Source: Parvularcula sp. LCG005 (GTDB taxonomy: Bacteria > Pseudomonadota > Alphaproteobacteria > Caulobacterales > Parvularculaceae). Taken from it: DNA of 64,000 nt. How positions within the stretch are numbered: the stretch's first letter is position 1; every line of letters starts with the position of its first letter. The translations under genes and the position numbers were made by a program. The notes under the pieces were generated by a model, which saw nothing but the letters and a program-made list of their open reading frames with translations, did no database searches and was not told where the DNA came from. The DNA lies in assembly GCF_032930845.1 (NCBI RefSeq), contig NZ_CP136758.1, positions 2,867,001-2,931,000 of the forward strand, in the 5' to 3' direction. This document shows positions 38,481 through 47,299 of this stretch, piece by piece.

Positions 38481-39473
38481 TCAGATCGTGGTCGTGAACG
38501 ATGCAACCGCTGCCATCGACAGGCTGATTGTCAGGACGATGGCGTAGATGAAAAAGACGAACAGGGTCGCGAACGTGGTCTTGAACCAGCCCCGCCGGAA
38601 CGCACCCTTCATGGCGATGAGATAATAGATCGGCACGCCGATAAAGAAGGCGAACGCCATGATCCGCGACGGCAGAAACGCTGATGTCCACAGGCCAACG
38701 GTCAGCACCAGAAACGCCATGGCATGGGTGTTGAGCGACACCAGAAGATGATCGTAGATCAACGCGTCGCGCCCCCTGATAAAGAGCGCGCTAAGCAGCG
38801 CCATCAGCGGGATGAGGATGATCATCAGCCGCGGAATCCAGTCGTTCAGCGCACTGTTGAATGAGGTCGGGTTCTCAGCGATGGAAATCGCATTGTCGAC
38901 AATCGCCCGCAGGGTGACGTCGCGATTCATCAGATGCACTTCGGCATCGGAATCGTCCGTCAGTCGGGAGCGCAGAGCCTCCCGCTCCTCATCCGTATAA
39001 GGTGTCACATCCACCCGCTGTAGCAGCCCTCCCTGGATCTGCTTGAGGCTGATCGACCCATCATCGTTGATTTCAACATCGGGTCTGAGCGTCACCAGAT
39101 GCGTATCGGTCGCCCAAAGCGTTGCGAAGAAAAGGGCCGTGATGACGAGGAAAAAGCGCACTGGCGGCGAATAAGGGGAGCGCCGGCCATCGCCGTAGCT
39201 TCGGACATGTCGACCCGGTCTAAGGGTGACCGATGATAGGGTGCGAAACACACGTCCGTCGACGGTAAAAAGGTCGGCAATACCTTCCCATCCCAGCTTC
39301 AGGATCGAGCGCCGACAATCGTCGTTTTTCTGGCCACACTGATAGCAATAAGGGCCGACGACCTCGGTGCCGCAAGCATAGCACGCCGTGGGCAACGGCC
39401 GGCCTTTACGCGCCTTGGTCGACGTGACCTCTTGGGTCACCGCATCGGCTTCGATGATGTCAAATTCGCTCAT
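38481..39473 (-). CDS. DUF3667 membrane protein with zinc ribbon
   Basis: A 330-residue protein. Near the N-terminus a zinc ribbon, CYACGTEVVGPYCYQCGQ, supplies four cysteines. WEGIADLFTVDGRVFRTL and TLRPGRHVRSY follow, the hallmark of DUF3667. About five transmembrane helices come next (from about residue 110), with a soluble loop between the first and second. The start at 39473 (MSEFDIIEAD) is better than 39488. It is convergent with the isoaspartyl peptidase, 5 bp apart. The function is unknown; the family is widespread in this class. Confidence 0.8.
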   Translation of the reverse strand: MSEFDIIEADAVTQEVTSTKARKGRPLPTACYACGTEVVGPYCYQCGQKNDDCRRSILKLGWEGIADLFTVDGRVFRTLSSVTLRPGRHVRSYGDGRRSPYSPPVRFFLVITALFFATLWATDTHLVTLRPDVEINDDGSISLKQIQGGLLQRVDVTPYTDEEREALRSRLTDDSDAEVHLMNRDVTLRAIVDNAISIAENPTSFNSALNDWIPRLMIILIPLMALLSALFIRGRDALIYDHLLVSLNTHAMAFLVLTVGLWTSAFLPSRIMAFAFFIGVPIYYLIAMKGAFRRGWFKTTFATLFVFFIYAIVLTISLSMAAVASFTTTI

Positions 39474-40122
39474 GGCCCCGAGCCCCATATTCCCTGAGGA
39501 GGGTTATAGCCGTCAAATGGCCGAAAGCGCCAGTGAGAGAGAAATTGGGTGGGGCCGCAACCCGAAGGTCACGACCCCGTCCCGCCCGCGCTCCAAGGGG
39601 GGAGAGAGGATGAGCAGCGGACAGGCTGAGCTGACAACATGGGGGCGAGACATCGCACACACTTGTCAATTGGTCGGGGAGCCACCCGCCACCCTCGTCA
39701 AAGGGGGGAGAGAGGAAGACCGGGTGACTGGTAGCTCCCCAATTCGACGCCGGTCCTGCCCAGAAGACGCCGAAAATCTTGATATAAAATCACAGACGCC
39801 GACGCTGGTGTGCATCCCGGCTGTGATCTTGTCACCCCATATAGTGTCTGATTGCTAGTAGCAACAAGTTACAGTCAGGAATTGTTTGATCCGATGAAAT
39901 TTCCACCTTTCGTTCAAAAGCTTACAGACCGGCGTCAGAAAATCGCGTCGCAAAGTACAAAAACGACGCAAAAATGATAGCGTTAACATTTCCGATTCGC
40001 TTGTCTGGGGCGTTGAAATGTAATCGTTCTTGCTAAATCTGATTCTTTCGCTGCGGTCGATTGCACTCGACCGCGCAGGCACGGCGGGATAGGGACGCGA
40101 CGAGTTACGAAACTGGCCGGTC
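39474..40122. other. Long intergenic region, likely promoter of glycosyltransferase
   Basis: No convincing gene: the open frames inside show no homology-like pattern. The left half is GC-rich and holds two copies of an 18-base repeat. From about 39,850 the sequence becomes clearly AT-rich (TTAACATTT, CTAAATCTGATTC) and probably contains the promoter for the glycosyltransferase. Two GATTC sites near 39,995 and 40,040 fit the GANTC methylation motif of alphaproteobacteria, though that may be chance. Confidence 0.6.
39593..39716. repeat. Two imperfect direct repeats, about 106 bp apart
   Basis: CCAAGGGGGGAGAGAGGA at 39593-39610 recurs as CAAAGGGGGGAGAGAGGA at 39699-39716 with one difference, and the flanks upstream (CCCGCC...CTC) are also similar. 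It may be a degenerate dispersed element. Confidence 0.6.
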
Positions 40123-41292
40123 ATGCGCATCCTATACAGCCACAGAACCCGGGCTGCGGACGGACAATATGTTCACATCGCGTCCCTGACCAACGCCCTT
40201 GCCCGGATGGGTCATGAGGTTCTGCTGTGTGGGCCGGAGGGCGTCGCGCGTGCAGGCGAAACGCCGCGTCCCCTGGAAACCGGCATCGGCCCAATCGGTC
40301 GGCTGCGCAAAATGCCGTTCGGTCTCTACGAGGTCGCCGAGCTTGCCTATTCGCTCCCCGCCTATTGGCAGTTGGCGCGAGCCGCAGAGATGTTCAAGCC
40401 GGACGTTCTCTATGAACGCTACAATCTCTACTATCACGCCGGCGAGGCACTCGCGCGAAAGCGTCGGCTTCCCTATCTGCTCGAGGTCAATGCACCGCTG
40501 GCCGACGAACGCCGGGCCAATGGTGAACTGCGTCTCTATCCCCTCGCCCGGCGCTCTGAGACCCGATTGTGGCGGCGCGCCGATGCCGTCCTCCCGGTCA
40601 CGGCCGTATTGGGACAAATCATCGCGGATGCCGGTGCCGACGCTGACCACATTCATGTGATTCCCAATGGCGTCGATGCTGATACCTTGCAGCGGGTACC
40701 GCCCGATGCCGTGCGCGAACGCTATCAGCTTGATGGGCACCACATCCTTGGCTTTGTCGGCTTTGTACGTGAATGGCACGGCGTTGATCGGGTGATTGAC
40801 TGGCTCGCCACGTCGGACGGCCAAGCGGCCATCCTGCTGGTGGTCGGCGATGGGCCGGCGATCCCGGCGCTCAAGGCACAGGCGGAAAAGCTGGGCGTCA
40901 GCGACCGGTTTATCGTCACGGGCGTGGTACAGCGCGCCGATATTCCAGGCCATGTCGCAGCCTTCGACATCGCCCTCCAGCCGGCTGTCACCGCCTACGC
41001 CTCGCCCTTGAAATTGCAGGAATATATGGCTCAGGGCCGCGCGATCATCGCCCCCGACCAGCCCAATATTCGGGAGACCGTGACCGATGGGGAGACGGCC
41101 CTTCTCGTTGATCCTGCGGATCCGTCCGCCCTCTTCACTGCGCTGGACCGCTTGTGCCGCGACAGGCAATTGCGTGAGGGCCTTGGCCGGGCGGCCCATC
41201 AGCGACTGCTGGAGCGGAACATGACCTGGGAGGGCAATGCGCAGCGCGTCGTCGACATTGCCCGGACGCTGATTGCTGACGCGGCATCTTGA
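40123..41292 (+). CDS. Family 4 glycosyltransferase
   Basis: Cytoplasmic GT-B glycosyltransferase of 389 residues that moves a sugar from a nucleotide-sugar donor. It opens with MRILYSHRTRAADGQYVHIASLTNALARMGHEV, the expected acceptor-side N-terminal fold. GFVGFVREWHGVDRVIDWL, VVGDGPAIPALK and the donor-binding PLKLQEYMAQGRAIIAPD with a Glu-rich NIRETVTDGETALLVDP follow. It is a single gene with no polysaccharide neighbours, so its product may be an envelope glycolipid or exopolysaccharide. Confidence 0.9.
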   Translation: MRILYSHRTRAADGQYVHIASLTNALARMGHEVLLCGPEGVARAGETPRPLETGIGPIGRLRKMPFGLYEVAELAYSLPAYWQLARAAEMFKPDVLYERYNLYYHAGEALARKRRLPYLLEVNAPLADERRANGELRLYPLARRSETRLWRRADAVLPVTAVLGQIIADAGADADHIHVIPNGVDADTLQRVPPDAVRERYQLDGHHILGFVGFVREWHGVDRVIDWLATSDGQAAILLVVGDGPAIPALKAQAEKLGVSDRFIVTGVVQRADIPGHVAAFDIALQPAVTAYASPLKLQEYMAQGRAIIAPDQPNIRETVTDGETALLVDPADPSALFTALDRLCRDRQLREGLGRAAHQRLLERNMTWEGNAQRVVDIARTLIADAAS

Positions 41293-41344
41293 TTGCCCGG
41301 CGATCCGCTTTAGGGTCGGCAGGCTTATTTTCTCGGAGAAGCTG

Positions 41345-42739
41345 ATGCGCCCCTTGTTCGCCCTGATATCCCTTGCCGCCTTGGCGACCCCCGCGATGGC
41401 CCAGACCGACGCCCTGTCCGACGAGACAGCGATGCAGGCCAGAACGCTGATGGAAAATGCGCTGGAAAGCGATGTCGCCTATGACACGATCCGTGATCTG
41501 ACAACACGCATCGGACCGCGGCTGGCGGGATCCGAAGCGGAAGCGCGGGCCCGGGACTGGGCTGTGGACCACCTGAAATCGCTGGGCTTCAAGAATGTCC
41601 GGGTTGAGCCCTTTGACATGCCGTTCTGGTCTAGGGTCAGTGAGCATGCGGAAATCGTCAGTCCCTTCCCTCAACCGCTCGCCATTACGGCGCTGGGCAA
41701 TTCCGTGGCGACCCCTGAAGGCGGCGTGACCGGCGAAATCGTCCGGTTCGAAACGATGAACGACCTCGCCGCCGCGCCCATGGATGACAGCCTGAAGGGC
41801 AAGATCGTTTTCGTGGATGAGGACATGGTCCGCACCCAGGATGGTTCAAGCTATGGCGTTGCCGTTGCCAAACGGTCCGGGGCCGCGAACGAAGCCGCAA
41901 AACGGGGTGCCGTTGCTGCGATCATCAAGAGTGTCGGCACGGATACGTTCCGTCGTCCCCATACCGGCACCATGCGCTATATCGATGGCGGCACGAAGGT
42001 CCCGACCGCAGCGCTCGCCTGGCCCGATGCTGAACAGCTCACACGAGCGCTTGCCTATGGGCCGGTGACGGTGCGCCTCGATATTTCCGTGTTGACCAAA
42101 GACAGTGTTGAGTCCGGCAATGTCATTGCCGAAATTCCGGGCAAGACGGACGAACTGGTTGTGATTGGTGGGCATCTGGACAGCTGGGATCTTGGTACGG
42201 GCGCTGTGGATGATGGTGCCGGCATCGGCATCGTGACAGGCGCGGGGAAAGTCATTCTGGATCTGAAGAAAAAGCCTGAACGGACCATCCGGATCGTCTA
42301 TTTCGGCGCTGAGGAAGTGGGACTGCTCGGCGCCTTTGCCTACGCCAAGGCGCATGCGACCGAGCTCGACAAGCATGTCGTCGGTGCCGAGAGCGATTTT
42401 GGTGCGGGGCGTATCTATCAGCTGCGCTCACGATTTGGAGAGAGCCAACTGGACAAGGCCGCGGCAATGCAGCGGGTTCTCGAGCCCCTTGGCATTGCGC
42501 TGGCCGACAATGAAGGCACGGGCGGACCCGACATGACACCGTTGCGCACAGCCGGCGTCCCGGTCGTCAGCCTGTCCCAGAATGGTTGGGACTATTTCGA
42601 CCTGCACCACACCTCGGACGATACGTTCGACAAGATCGATCCCGACGATATTGCCCAGAATGTTGCAGCCTATGCCGCCTTCGCCTGGATGGCGGCCAAC
42701 ATGGAGGGGTCGTTCCGCGACGCCCCTGCCGCCGACTAG
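41345..42739 (+). CDS. Exported M28 family zinc aminopeptidase
   Basis: Periplasmic or secreted metallopeptidase of 464 residues. Signal peptide MRPLFALISLAALATPAMA, cleaved before QTDALSD. A protease-associated insert precedes the M28 core, whose zinc ligands are in GGHLDSWDLGTGAVDDGAG, EEVGLLGA, GAESDFG and the later LHHTSDD. GGAGAAG precedes the ATG at 41345; the frame upstream to 41273 is not supported. Its stop overlaps the convergent response regulator stop as CTAG (42736-42739). Confidence 0.92.
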   Translation: MRPLFALISLAALATPAMAQTDALSDETAMQARTLMENALESDVAYDTIRDLTTRIGPRLAGSEAEARARDWAVDHLKSLGFKNVRVEPFDMPFWSRVSEHAEIVSPFPQPLAITALGNSVATPEGGVTGEIVRFETMNDLAAAPMDDSLKGKIVFVDEDMVRTQDGSSYGVAVAKRSGAANEAAKRGAVAAIIKSVGTDTFRRPHTGTMRYIDGGTKVPTAALAWPDAEQLTRALAYGPVTVRLDISVLTKDSVESGNVIAEIPGKTDELVVIGGHLDSWDLGTGAVDDGAGIGIVTGAGKVILDLKKKPERTIRIVYFGAEEVGLLGAFAYAKAHATELDKHVVGAESDFGAGRIYQLRSRFGESQLDKAAAMQRVLEPLGIALADNEGTGGPDMTPLRTAGVPVVSLSQNGWDYFDLHHTSDDTFDKIDPDDIAQNVAAYAAFAWMAANMEGSFRDAPAAD

Positions 42740-43404
42740 ACCTCACTGGCGAGGCGGTATCCCCCCTGATCGGTCAGGAGGAGTGTCGCCTCACCCGCCC
42801 GCGGCTCGATCTTCTGGCGCAGGCGGTAGATGTGGGTCTCGAGCGTGTGCGTGGTAACACCCGAATTATATCCCCAGACTTCATCCAGCAGCGTGTCCCG
42901 GGGCACCGGTTGTCCCCCCGCGCGGTGCAGGAATTTTAGGATCGCAGCTTCCTTGTCGGTCAGGCGGATGGTCTCCCCCTCGCCGGGCTGCAGCGTCTTG
43001 GCCCCGGGCTGGAACGCGTAGGGCCCGATGATGATCAGTGCATCTTCGGATTGTTCATGGCTGCGCAAATGGGCCCGCATGCGCGCGACCAGAAGCTGGT
43101 ATCGGAACGGTTTGGCCAGCACATCATTGGCCAAGTGCGCCCCCGACGCCTGTCCGATCAGAATGATCGGCACACGGATCCCACGCTGGCGAAGCGCGGC
43201 GCAGGCCTCAATGCCGCTGCCGCCTGGCATGGCGGTGCGCAGCAGGATCAGATCCACCAGTTCGCGATCAAGCGTATCGTCAAGGGCCGCGATGTCATCA
43301 ATCGCCAGAAGTGAAAATTCGTCCTGCTGACTGAACTGCTCACCCAGCGCCGTTGCTGCGACCGGATCGTGATCAACGAGCAGCACGCGGGCGAGTGGGG
43401 GCAT
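42736..43404 (-). CDS. OmpR-type response regulator lacking phospho-acceptor Asp
   Basis: A 222-residue regulator with a receiver-like domain (1-110) and an OmpR/PhoB winged helix (about 125-220, ending THTLETHIYRLRQKIE and GGYRL). In the receiver, Asp11/Asp13 of VDHDP and Lys98 of LAKPF remain. The segment where the phospho-acceptor belongs reads DLILLRTAMPGGSG, with Arg56 in place of Asp. So it cannot be phosphorylated there; such pseudo-receivers work by other signals or dimerise constitutively. No histidine kinase is adjacent. It is divergent from the L,D-transpeptidase. Confidence 0.88.
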   Translation of the reverse strand: MPPLARVLLVDHDPVAATALGEQFSQQDEFSLLAIDDIAALDDTLDRELVDLILLRTAMPGGSGIEACAALRQRGIRVPIILIGQASGAHLANDVLAKPFRYQLLVARMRAHLRSHEQSEDALIIIGPYAFQPGAKTLQPGEGETIRLTDKEAAILKFLHRAGGQPVPRDTLLDEVWGYNSGVTTHTLETHIYRLRQKIEPRAGEATLLLTDQGGYRLASEV

Positions 43405-43480
43405 TGTTCAATCTTTCCTGTCAGGCAATTTGACCCGCAAGTCGGGACACGACTATACCGTCCATCATGCGGATTATCAG

Positions 43481-44035
43481 ATGAAATACCAGCCAGACAG
43501 CCTGCTGACCATTACCGTCACCGCTCAGCCCGCTGCAACCGATGCCACGCTGAGCGCCGGGCCCTACACCATCCCCGCCAAACTGGGGCGCGCTGGTCTG
43601 GTGCCAGAAGGTGCAGAGAAAAAAGAAGGGGACGGTGCGACGCCCCAGGGGCGATTTGCCCTGCGCCAGGTGTATTATCGTCCCGACCGGATGCCGCGGC
43701 CCCGGACGGACCTGACGGTCATGCCGCTGAAACCCGATGATCTGTGGTGTGATGATCCGGCACACGTGCTTTACAACCGGCCGGTATCGACGCCCTTTGC
43801 CGCCAGCCATGAGGATATGTGGCGTGAGGACAGATGCTATGACATTGTCATCGTGCTCGACCAGAACCTGACCCGCCCCGTACCCGGTGCAGGGAGTGCG
43901 ATCTTCTTTCATCTGACGACGAATGATCATCAGCCGGGGCCGACCGAAGGGTGTGTGGCCATTGCGCCGACGGACATGATGCGCCTGCTGCCCCATCTGT
44001 CGCGCGGTGTCGTGATGGAGATCAGGAGCGCCTAG
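43481..44035 (+). CDS. L,D-transpeptidase (YkuD family)
   Basis: Peptidoglycan-related cysteine transpeptidase domain of about 184 residues. It has GDGATPQGRFALRQVYYR near the start and the catalytic region FFHLTTNDHQPGP followed by TEGCVAIA, supplying the His and Cys. The start is uncertain: ATG 43481 is taken, but TTG 43430 and others are open, with no clear ribosome site. I do not see a signal peptide, unusual for an enzyme that should act in the periplasm. Its end overlaps the yggS stop as CTAG. Confidence 0.8.
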   Translation: MKYQPDSLLTITVTAQPAATDATLSAGPYTIPAKLGRAGLVPEGAEKKEGDGATPQGRFALRQVYYRPDRMPRPRTDLTVMPLKPDDLWCDDPAHVLYNRPVSTPFAASHEDMWREDRCYDIVIVLDQNLTRPVPGAGSAIFFHLTTNDHQPGPTEGCVAIAPTDMMRLLPHLSRGVVMEIRSA

Positions 44036-44703
44036 CCGCGCGCACCGAAGATGGAGGAACCCACGCGGACCGATGTCGCGCCAAGATGAATGGCCGTTTC
44101 GTAGTCACCGGACATGCCCATCGATAAGTGGTCAACACCGGCCTTTTCCGCCAGCTCATACAGCAGCGCAAAGTGCGGCGCAGGCGGCTCATCCGCAGGC
44201 GGAATACACATCAGACCGATGACTGGCAGACCAAGATCGTCCCGCGCCCATTGCGTGAAGGCTACAGCCTCGTACGGCATGACACCGCCCTTCTGCTCTT
44301 CCTCACCTGTGTTGACCTGCACATAGAGGGAAGGTCGGCGACCCAGCTTTTCCATCGCCGCCGCCAGTGTATGGGCCAGCTTTTCGCGGTCGAGAACTTC
44401 GATAACGTCGAACAGCGCCACCGCGTCTTCTGACTTCTTGCTCTGCAGGGAGCCGATCAGGTGCAGCCTCGTGCCCTCATAACGCTCCTTCAGTGACGGC
44501 CATTTTTCCTGTGCTTCCTGCACCCGGTTTTCGCCAAAGCGGCGATGGCCGAGCTGCAGCAGGGGTTCAATAATCTCGGCGCCATGGGTCTTGCTGACGA
44601 CCGTCAGTGCGATATCACCCGCGTCACGCTCTGCATCGGCTGCGGCTTTCGCCACGCGCGCCATCACATCCCGGTAGTTCTCAATCACGTCCAAGTCTGT
44701 CAT
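44032..44703 (-). CDS. yggS: YggS family PLP homeostasis protein
   Basis: Pyridoxal-phosphate-binding protein of 223 residues with the alanine-racemase barrel fold, controlling PLP and amino-acid balance. The PLP-binding Lys38 lies in VVSKTHG. Further family motifs are FGENRVQEAQEKW, HLIGSLQSKK and LSMGMSGDYETAIHLGATSVRVG. Starts at 44703 or 44715 are possible. It is divergent from the ThiE-like gene with the two start codons almost on top of each other, and converges on the transpeptidase gene with a 4-bp overlap. Confidence 0.93.
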   Translation of the reverse strand: MTDLDVIENYRDVMARVAKAAADAERDAGDIALTVVSKTHGAEIIEPLLQLGHRRFGENRVQEAQEKWPSLKERYEGTRLHLIGSLQSKKSEDAVALFDVIEVLDREKLAHTLAAAMEKLGRRPSLYVQVNTGEEEQKGGVMPYEAVAFTQWARDDLGLPVIGLMCIPPADEPPAPHFALLYELAEKAGVDHLSMGMSGDYETAIHLGATSVRVGSSIFGARG

Positions 44704-44713
44704 GCCGGAGGCC

Positions 44714-45316
44714 ATGGCGGATTTTCACGCAAATGTCAGGGGGCTTTCCGATGCGGCATGGCGCCTTCGGGCGCGCGCGCCTGCGCCTTCTACACTCCCC
44801 TTCGCCCTGACCCTGTTCACCGATGACCGGCGGACGCCAAATGTGATGGCGATGTTGAGCGCTTTGCCTGATGCGGGTCGGATCCCTCCGATTGCGGTTT
44901 TGTTTCGGCACGACCGGCACCCCCACCGCATGGCCCTCGCTGAGGAAGCGCGAGCGGTCGTGCAGGCGCGGGGGCACTACTTCGTGATTGCGCGCGCCTT
45001 CCTGCCCCGGGCCGACGGTATTCATCAGGGGCGGGACCGGCGACTTGGCTTGCGCAGTGCGGCGGTTCATTCGCTCGCAGAGGTCCAGGCTGCAAACGCC
45101 CTTGGCGTCGATCTGGGCTTCGTTTCACCAGTGTTCGCTACGCGCAGTCATCCCGGCGCTACGCCCTTGGGGCCACTGGCCGCGGCAACACTGGCGCAGC
45201 TGGCCAACTTCCCCTGCCTTGCGCTGGGCGGCATGGACGCCCGCACGGCAAGGCAGCTTGAAGGCCTGCCCTTTCAGGGAATCGGCGCGATTGGCGCCTT
45301 CACCGATCAGGGCTGA
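44714..45316 (+). CDS. ThiE/TenI-like thiamine phosphate synthase family protein
   Basis: About 200 residues. The C-terminal half resembles ThiE: HSLAEVQAANALGVDLGFVSPVFATRSHPGATPLG, then FPCLALGGMDARTARQL and GAIGAF. The ThiE segment PVFPTxTK reads PVFATRSHP, and the HLGQxDL phosphate region reads IHQGRDRRL, so catalytic residues are altered. It may be a TenI-like protein or another phosphate-binding barrel. The start may be ATG 44714 (GGAGG just upstream) or 44702, which would overlap the divergent yggS start. The 3' end overlaps the next minus-strand gene by 10 bp. Confidence 0.75.
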   Translation: MADFHANVRGLSDAAWRLRARAPAPSTLPFALTLFTDDRRTPNVMAMLSALPDAGRIPPIAVLFRHDRHPHRMALAEEARAVVQARGHYFVIARAFLPRADGIHQGRDRRLGLRSAAVHSLAEVQAANALGVDLGFVSPVFATRSHPGATPLGPLAAATLAQLANFPCLALGGMDARTARQLEGLPFQGIGAIGAFTDQG

Positions 45317-45705
45317 TGAGGCTTGAACGAAATCGAGTAGGACAGAGCCGTCGGCCCGCCATCCACCGCGACCGACGCCGCATCGCCGAAAGGGACGATC
45401 AGGCTGGGCGTGGCCAAAGGCACGCAAGGATCGCTCCCGCCGTCGCAGACCGTGATATCAGCGAGGAACGTCGCGCCGTCATCGGCGATATCAATATCGA
45501 TCTGGAAGTAGGCTCCGGTGCTGCCCTTGGGCGGCTTGTTCGGCAACCGGCCCTCTTCGATCCGCATCACGGTCTTGAGAGTATGACTGACGGAGATATC
45601 AGCCCCGAGCGGCTCGCGGATCGACGCGTCAATGTCATAGACGACTGTCGCATCAGAGATGGCCCCCAGAAATCCAATTCCAGAGACAAGGGTCGGTAAG
45701 ATCAT
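45307..45705 (-). CDS. Small exported protein of unknown function
   Basis: A 132-residue protein with a probable signal peptide (MILPTLVSGIGFLGAIS, cleaved near ATVVYD). It is beta-rich (VVYDIDASIREPLGADISVSHTL, TGAYFQIDIDIADDGATFLADIT), with paired cysteines in VCDGGSDPCVP. It starts 14 bp after the porin stop on the same strand, so it is probably in one transcription unit with the porin. It does not match a family I know. Confidence 0.6.
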   Translation of the reverse strand: MILPTLVSGIGFLGAISDATVVYDIDASIREPLGADISVSHTLKTVMRIEEGRLPNKPPKGSTGAYFQIDIDIADDGATFLADITVCDGGSDPCVPLATPSLIVPFGDAASVAVDGGPTALSYSISFKPHQP

Positions 45706-45719
45706 GGAAAGATCAGCCC

Positions 45720-46991
45720 TTAGAACTTGATCGAGCTTTCAAAGACGATGGCGCCAGCCTTTTCAGGCCCACCAAGCGCATCGGCCTTGTCGCTGTCCAC
45801 ATATTGTGCGGCAGCACCCAGGGTCACGCCCCGGTCAAACACATAGGAAATACCCGCCTGCGCCGTCTGGGTCTGACGATCCAGTCCCAGAGGAACGAGC
45901 GTGCCGTTCAGGACCGGCCCGACGAGGAGCGCAGCATCACGCTCTGCTTCCGCAGCGCCGTAGCCCAGCATGAAGTTCCACTCTCCGGTTTCGTAGGTCA
46001 CACCGGCGTCGAAGGCGAGGTAGTCCTCATCCCGATCCTGGTTCAGCCCGGCATTGGATGATTTCAGCGAGCCACCAACGGTCAGATTGCCATAGGCGAC
46101 ATTCATGCCGACAGCATAGGACCGGTAATCCCCGAACAGGGGCTGTAGCGCCTCATCCACCGTCTGGTCCCCACCATCTTCGGCGTGGACATAGCTTGCG
46201 CTCAATCCCACCGTCAGAGGTGATTTACCAATATCGATACCGTTCTGATAATAGACAGCCGTTTCGAGAACGTCCTGCCAGGACTGCTCAACCGAAACGA
46301 GATCGCCATTCGGGCCGACCACAAAGCCGGACACCGGCGCGCATCCGTCCGCCGAACAGTCGCCAATCTCAGGCGCATAGGACAGGCCCAGCTGGAACTG
46401 GCCAATCAGCCCGCCGAGCAGGCCGGGAGGCGGCATGTAGGAAATCTTTGCCGACTGGCCCGAGAAATCATTGACCGTATGCACGTCGTTCAGGCCGGTC
46501 AGATCGGTCTGCCAGTCATTGACGCCGATCGAGCGGAAAATGGACGGCGAGGTGACGGCCAGACGGCTGGCGACACCGGCGTCGTGGCCGATATTCACAC
46601 TGCCAAAACCGCCCTTGGCGAACAGATAGGCGCCTTCAAGGAAGACATCGCCATCATCAGAGCCAAGACCACGGGTCCCGCCTGAGAGAAGAGAAGAATA
46701 CCGGCCGCCCGCATAACGATGAGCAGGCTCATTCCCGTTGGCGCGCACCGTCGCGCTGCCGCCGAGTTCGATGCCGTTTTGCAGAACAGTAGACGATGTC
46801 GCGGACAGACGGGCATTGGCGTCGGACTTCAGCTCGCCATCAACGAGGCCGGTGACAATGGTCAATTCGCCTTTGACTTCGATCGGATCAGGCTCCTGCG
46901 CAAACGCGCCGTCGCCTGCGAACAGCGCAAACGTGGCCGTGGCGCCAAATGCGCAAGCCTTCAATGTCTGCAACTGAGCGGCGCTCAACAT
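45720..46991 (-). CDS. Gram-negative porin, outer-membrane barrel
   Basis: A 423-residue exported barrel. Signal peptide-like N-terminus MLSAAQLQTLKACAFGATATFALF, then EPDPIEVKGELTIVTGLVD. Alternating strand patterns (ATVRANGNEPAHRYAGGRY, FGSVNIGHDAGVASRLAV, AGISYVFDRGVTLGAAAQYV) and a C-terminal phenylalanine (SIKF) identify an alphaproteobacterial porin of the Porin_4 kind, likely trimeric. The frame is open to 47117 but the upstream part has no signal peptide; ATG 46991 is chosen. A small exported protein follows. Confidence 0.85.
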   Translation of the reverse strand: MLSAAQLQTLKACAFGATATFALFAGDGAFAQEPDPIEVKGELTIVTGLVDGELKSDANARLSATSSTVLQNGIELGGSATVRANGNEPAHRYAGGRYSSLLSGGTRGLGSDDGDVFLEGAYLFAKGGFGSVNIGHDAGVASRLAVTSPSIFRSIGVNDWQTDLTGLNDVHTVNDFSGQSAKISYMPPPGLLGGLIGQFQLGLSYAPEIGDCSADGCAPVSGFVVGPNGDLVSVEQSWQDVLETAVYYQNGIDIGKSPLTVGLSASYVHAEDGGDQTVDEALQPLFGDYRSYAVGMNVAYGNLTVGGSLKSSNAGLNQDRDEDYLAFDAGVTYETGEWNFMLGYGAAEAERDAALLVGPVLNGTLVPLGLDRQTQTAQAGISYVFDRGVTLGAAAQYVDSDKADALGGPEKAGAIVFESSIKF

Positions 46992-47299
46992 AACCTGTCT
47001 ACAATCCCCTTCGATCGACACTTCATATAATCGACCCTCTATCGCCAATTCCAGCGTTGTCACCCCGCCCAAGCCCGCCAACACCACTAATTTGGCGTAA
47101 CGTGGCCAGAATGACACGTCATTGTTAACGCAAGGTCATGGAACTCGTTCCAAATTGAGATTCAATCACTTCCGTTAACATCCCGAAGGATGCCGCTCAG
47201 AGATAACGCACTCGTCATGGGGGCTGGGTTCATTGACCATTGACGGGCGCACACGAGGCTTTACGTTGCACCGAGTTATGAACGGGTTATGACGGCACC
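46992..47299. other. Divergent promoter region of porin and DUF3576 gene
   Basis: About 308 bp of lower GC with two GTTAAC sites (near 47,124 and 47,174). I see no coding sequence and no defined promoter. Confidence 0.5.

Noticed and set aside
37504-38691. 395-residue open frame opposite the isoaspartyl peptidase
   Set aside because: The antisense gene has a clear Ntn-hydrolase active site; this frame is a His/Arg-rich shadow.
39388-39858. 156-residue open frame in the intergenic region
   Set aside because: It begins inside the DUF3667 gene on the other strand, includes the repeat pair and has a charged, unordered composition without a ribosome site.
39855-40130. 91-residue open frame before the glycosyltransferase
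   Set aside because: It overlaps the glycosyltransferase start and the AT-rich leader; no conserved look and no ribosome site.
44600-44720. TPP riboswitch before the ThiE-like gene
   Set aside because: No CTGAGA thi-box sequence is found, and the region is the coding sequence of yggS.
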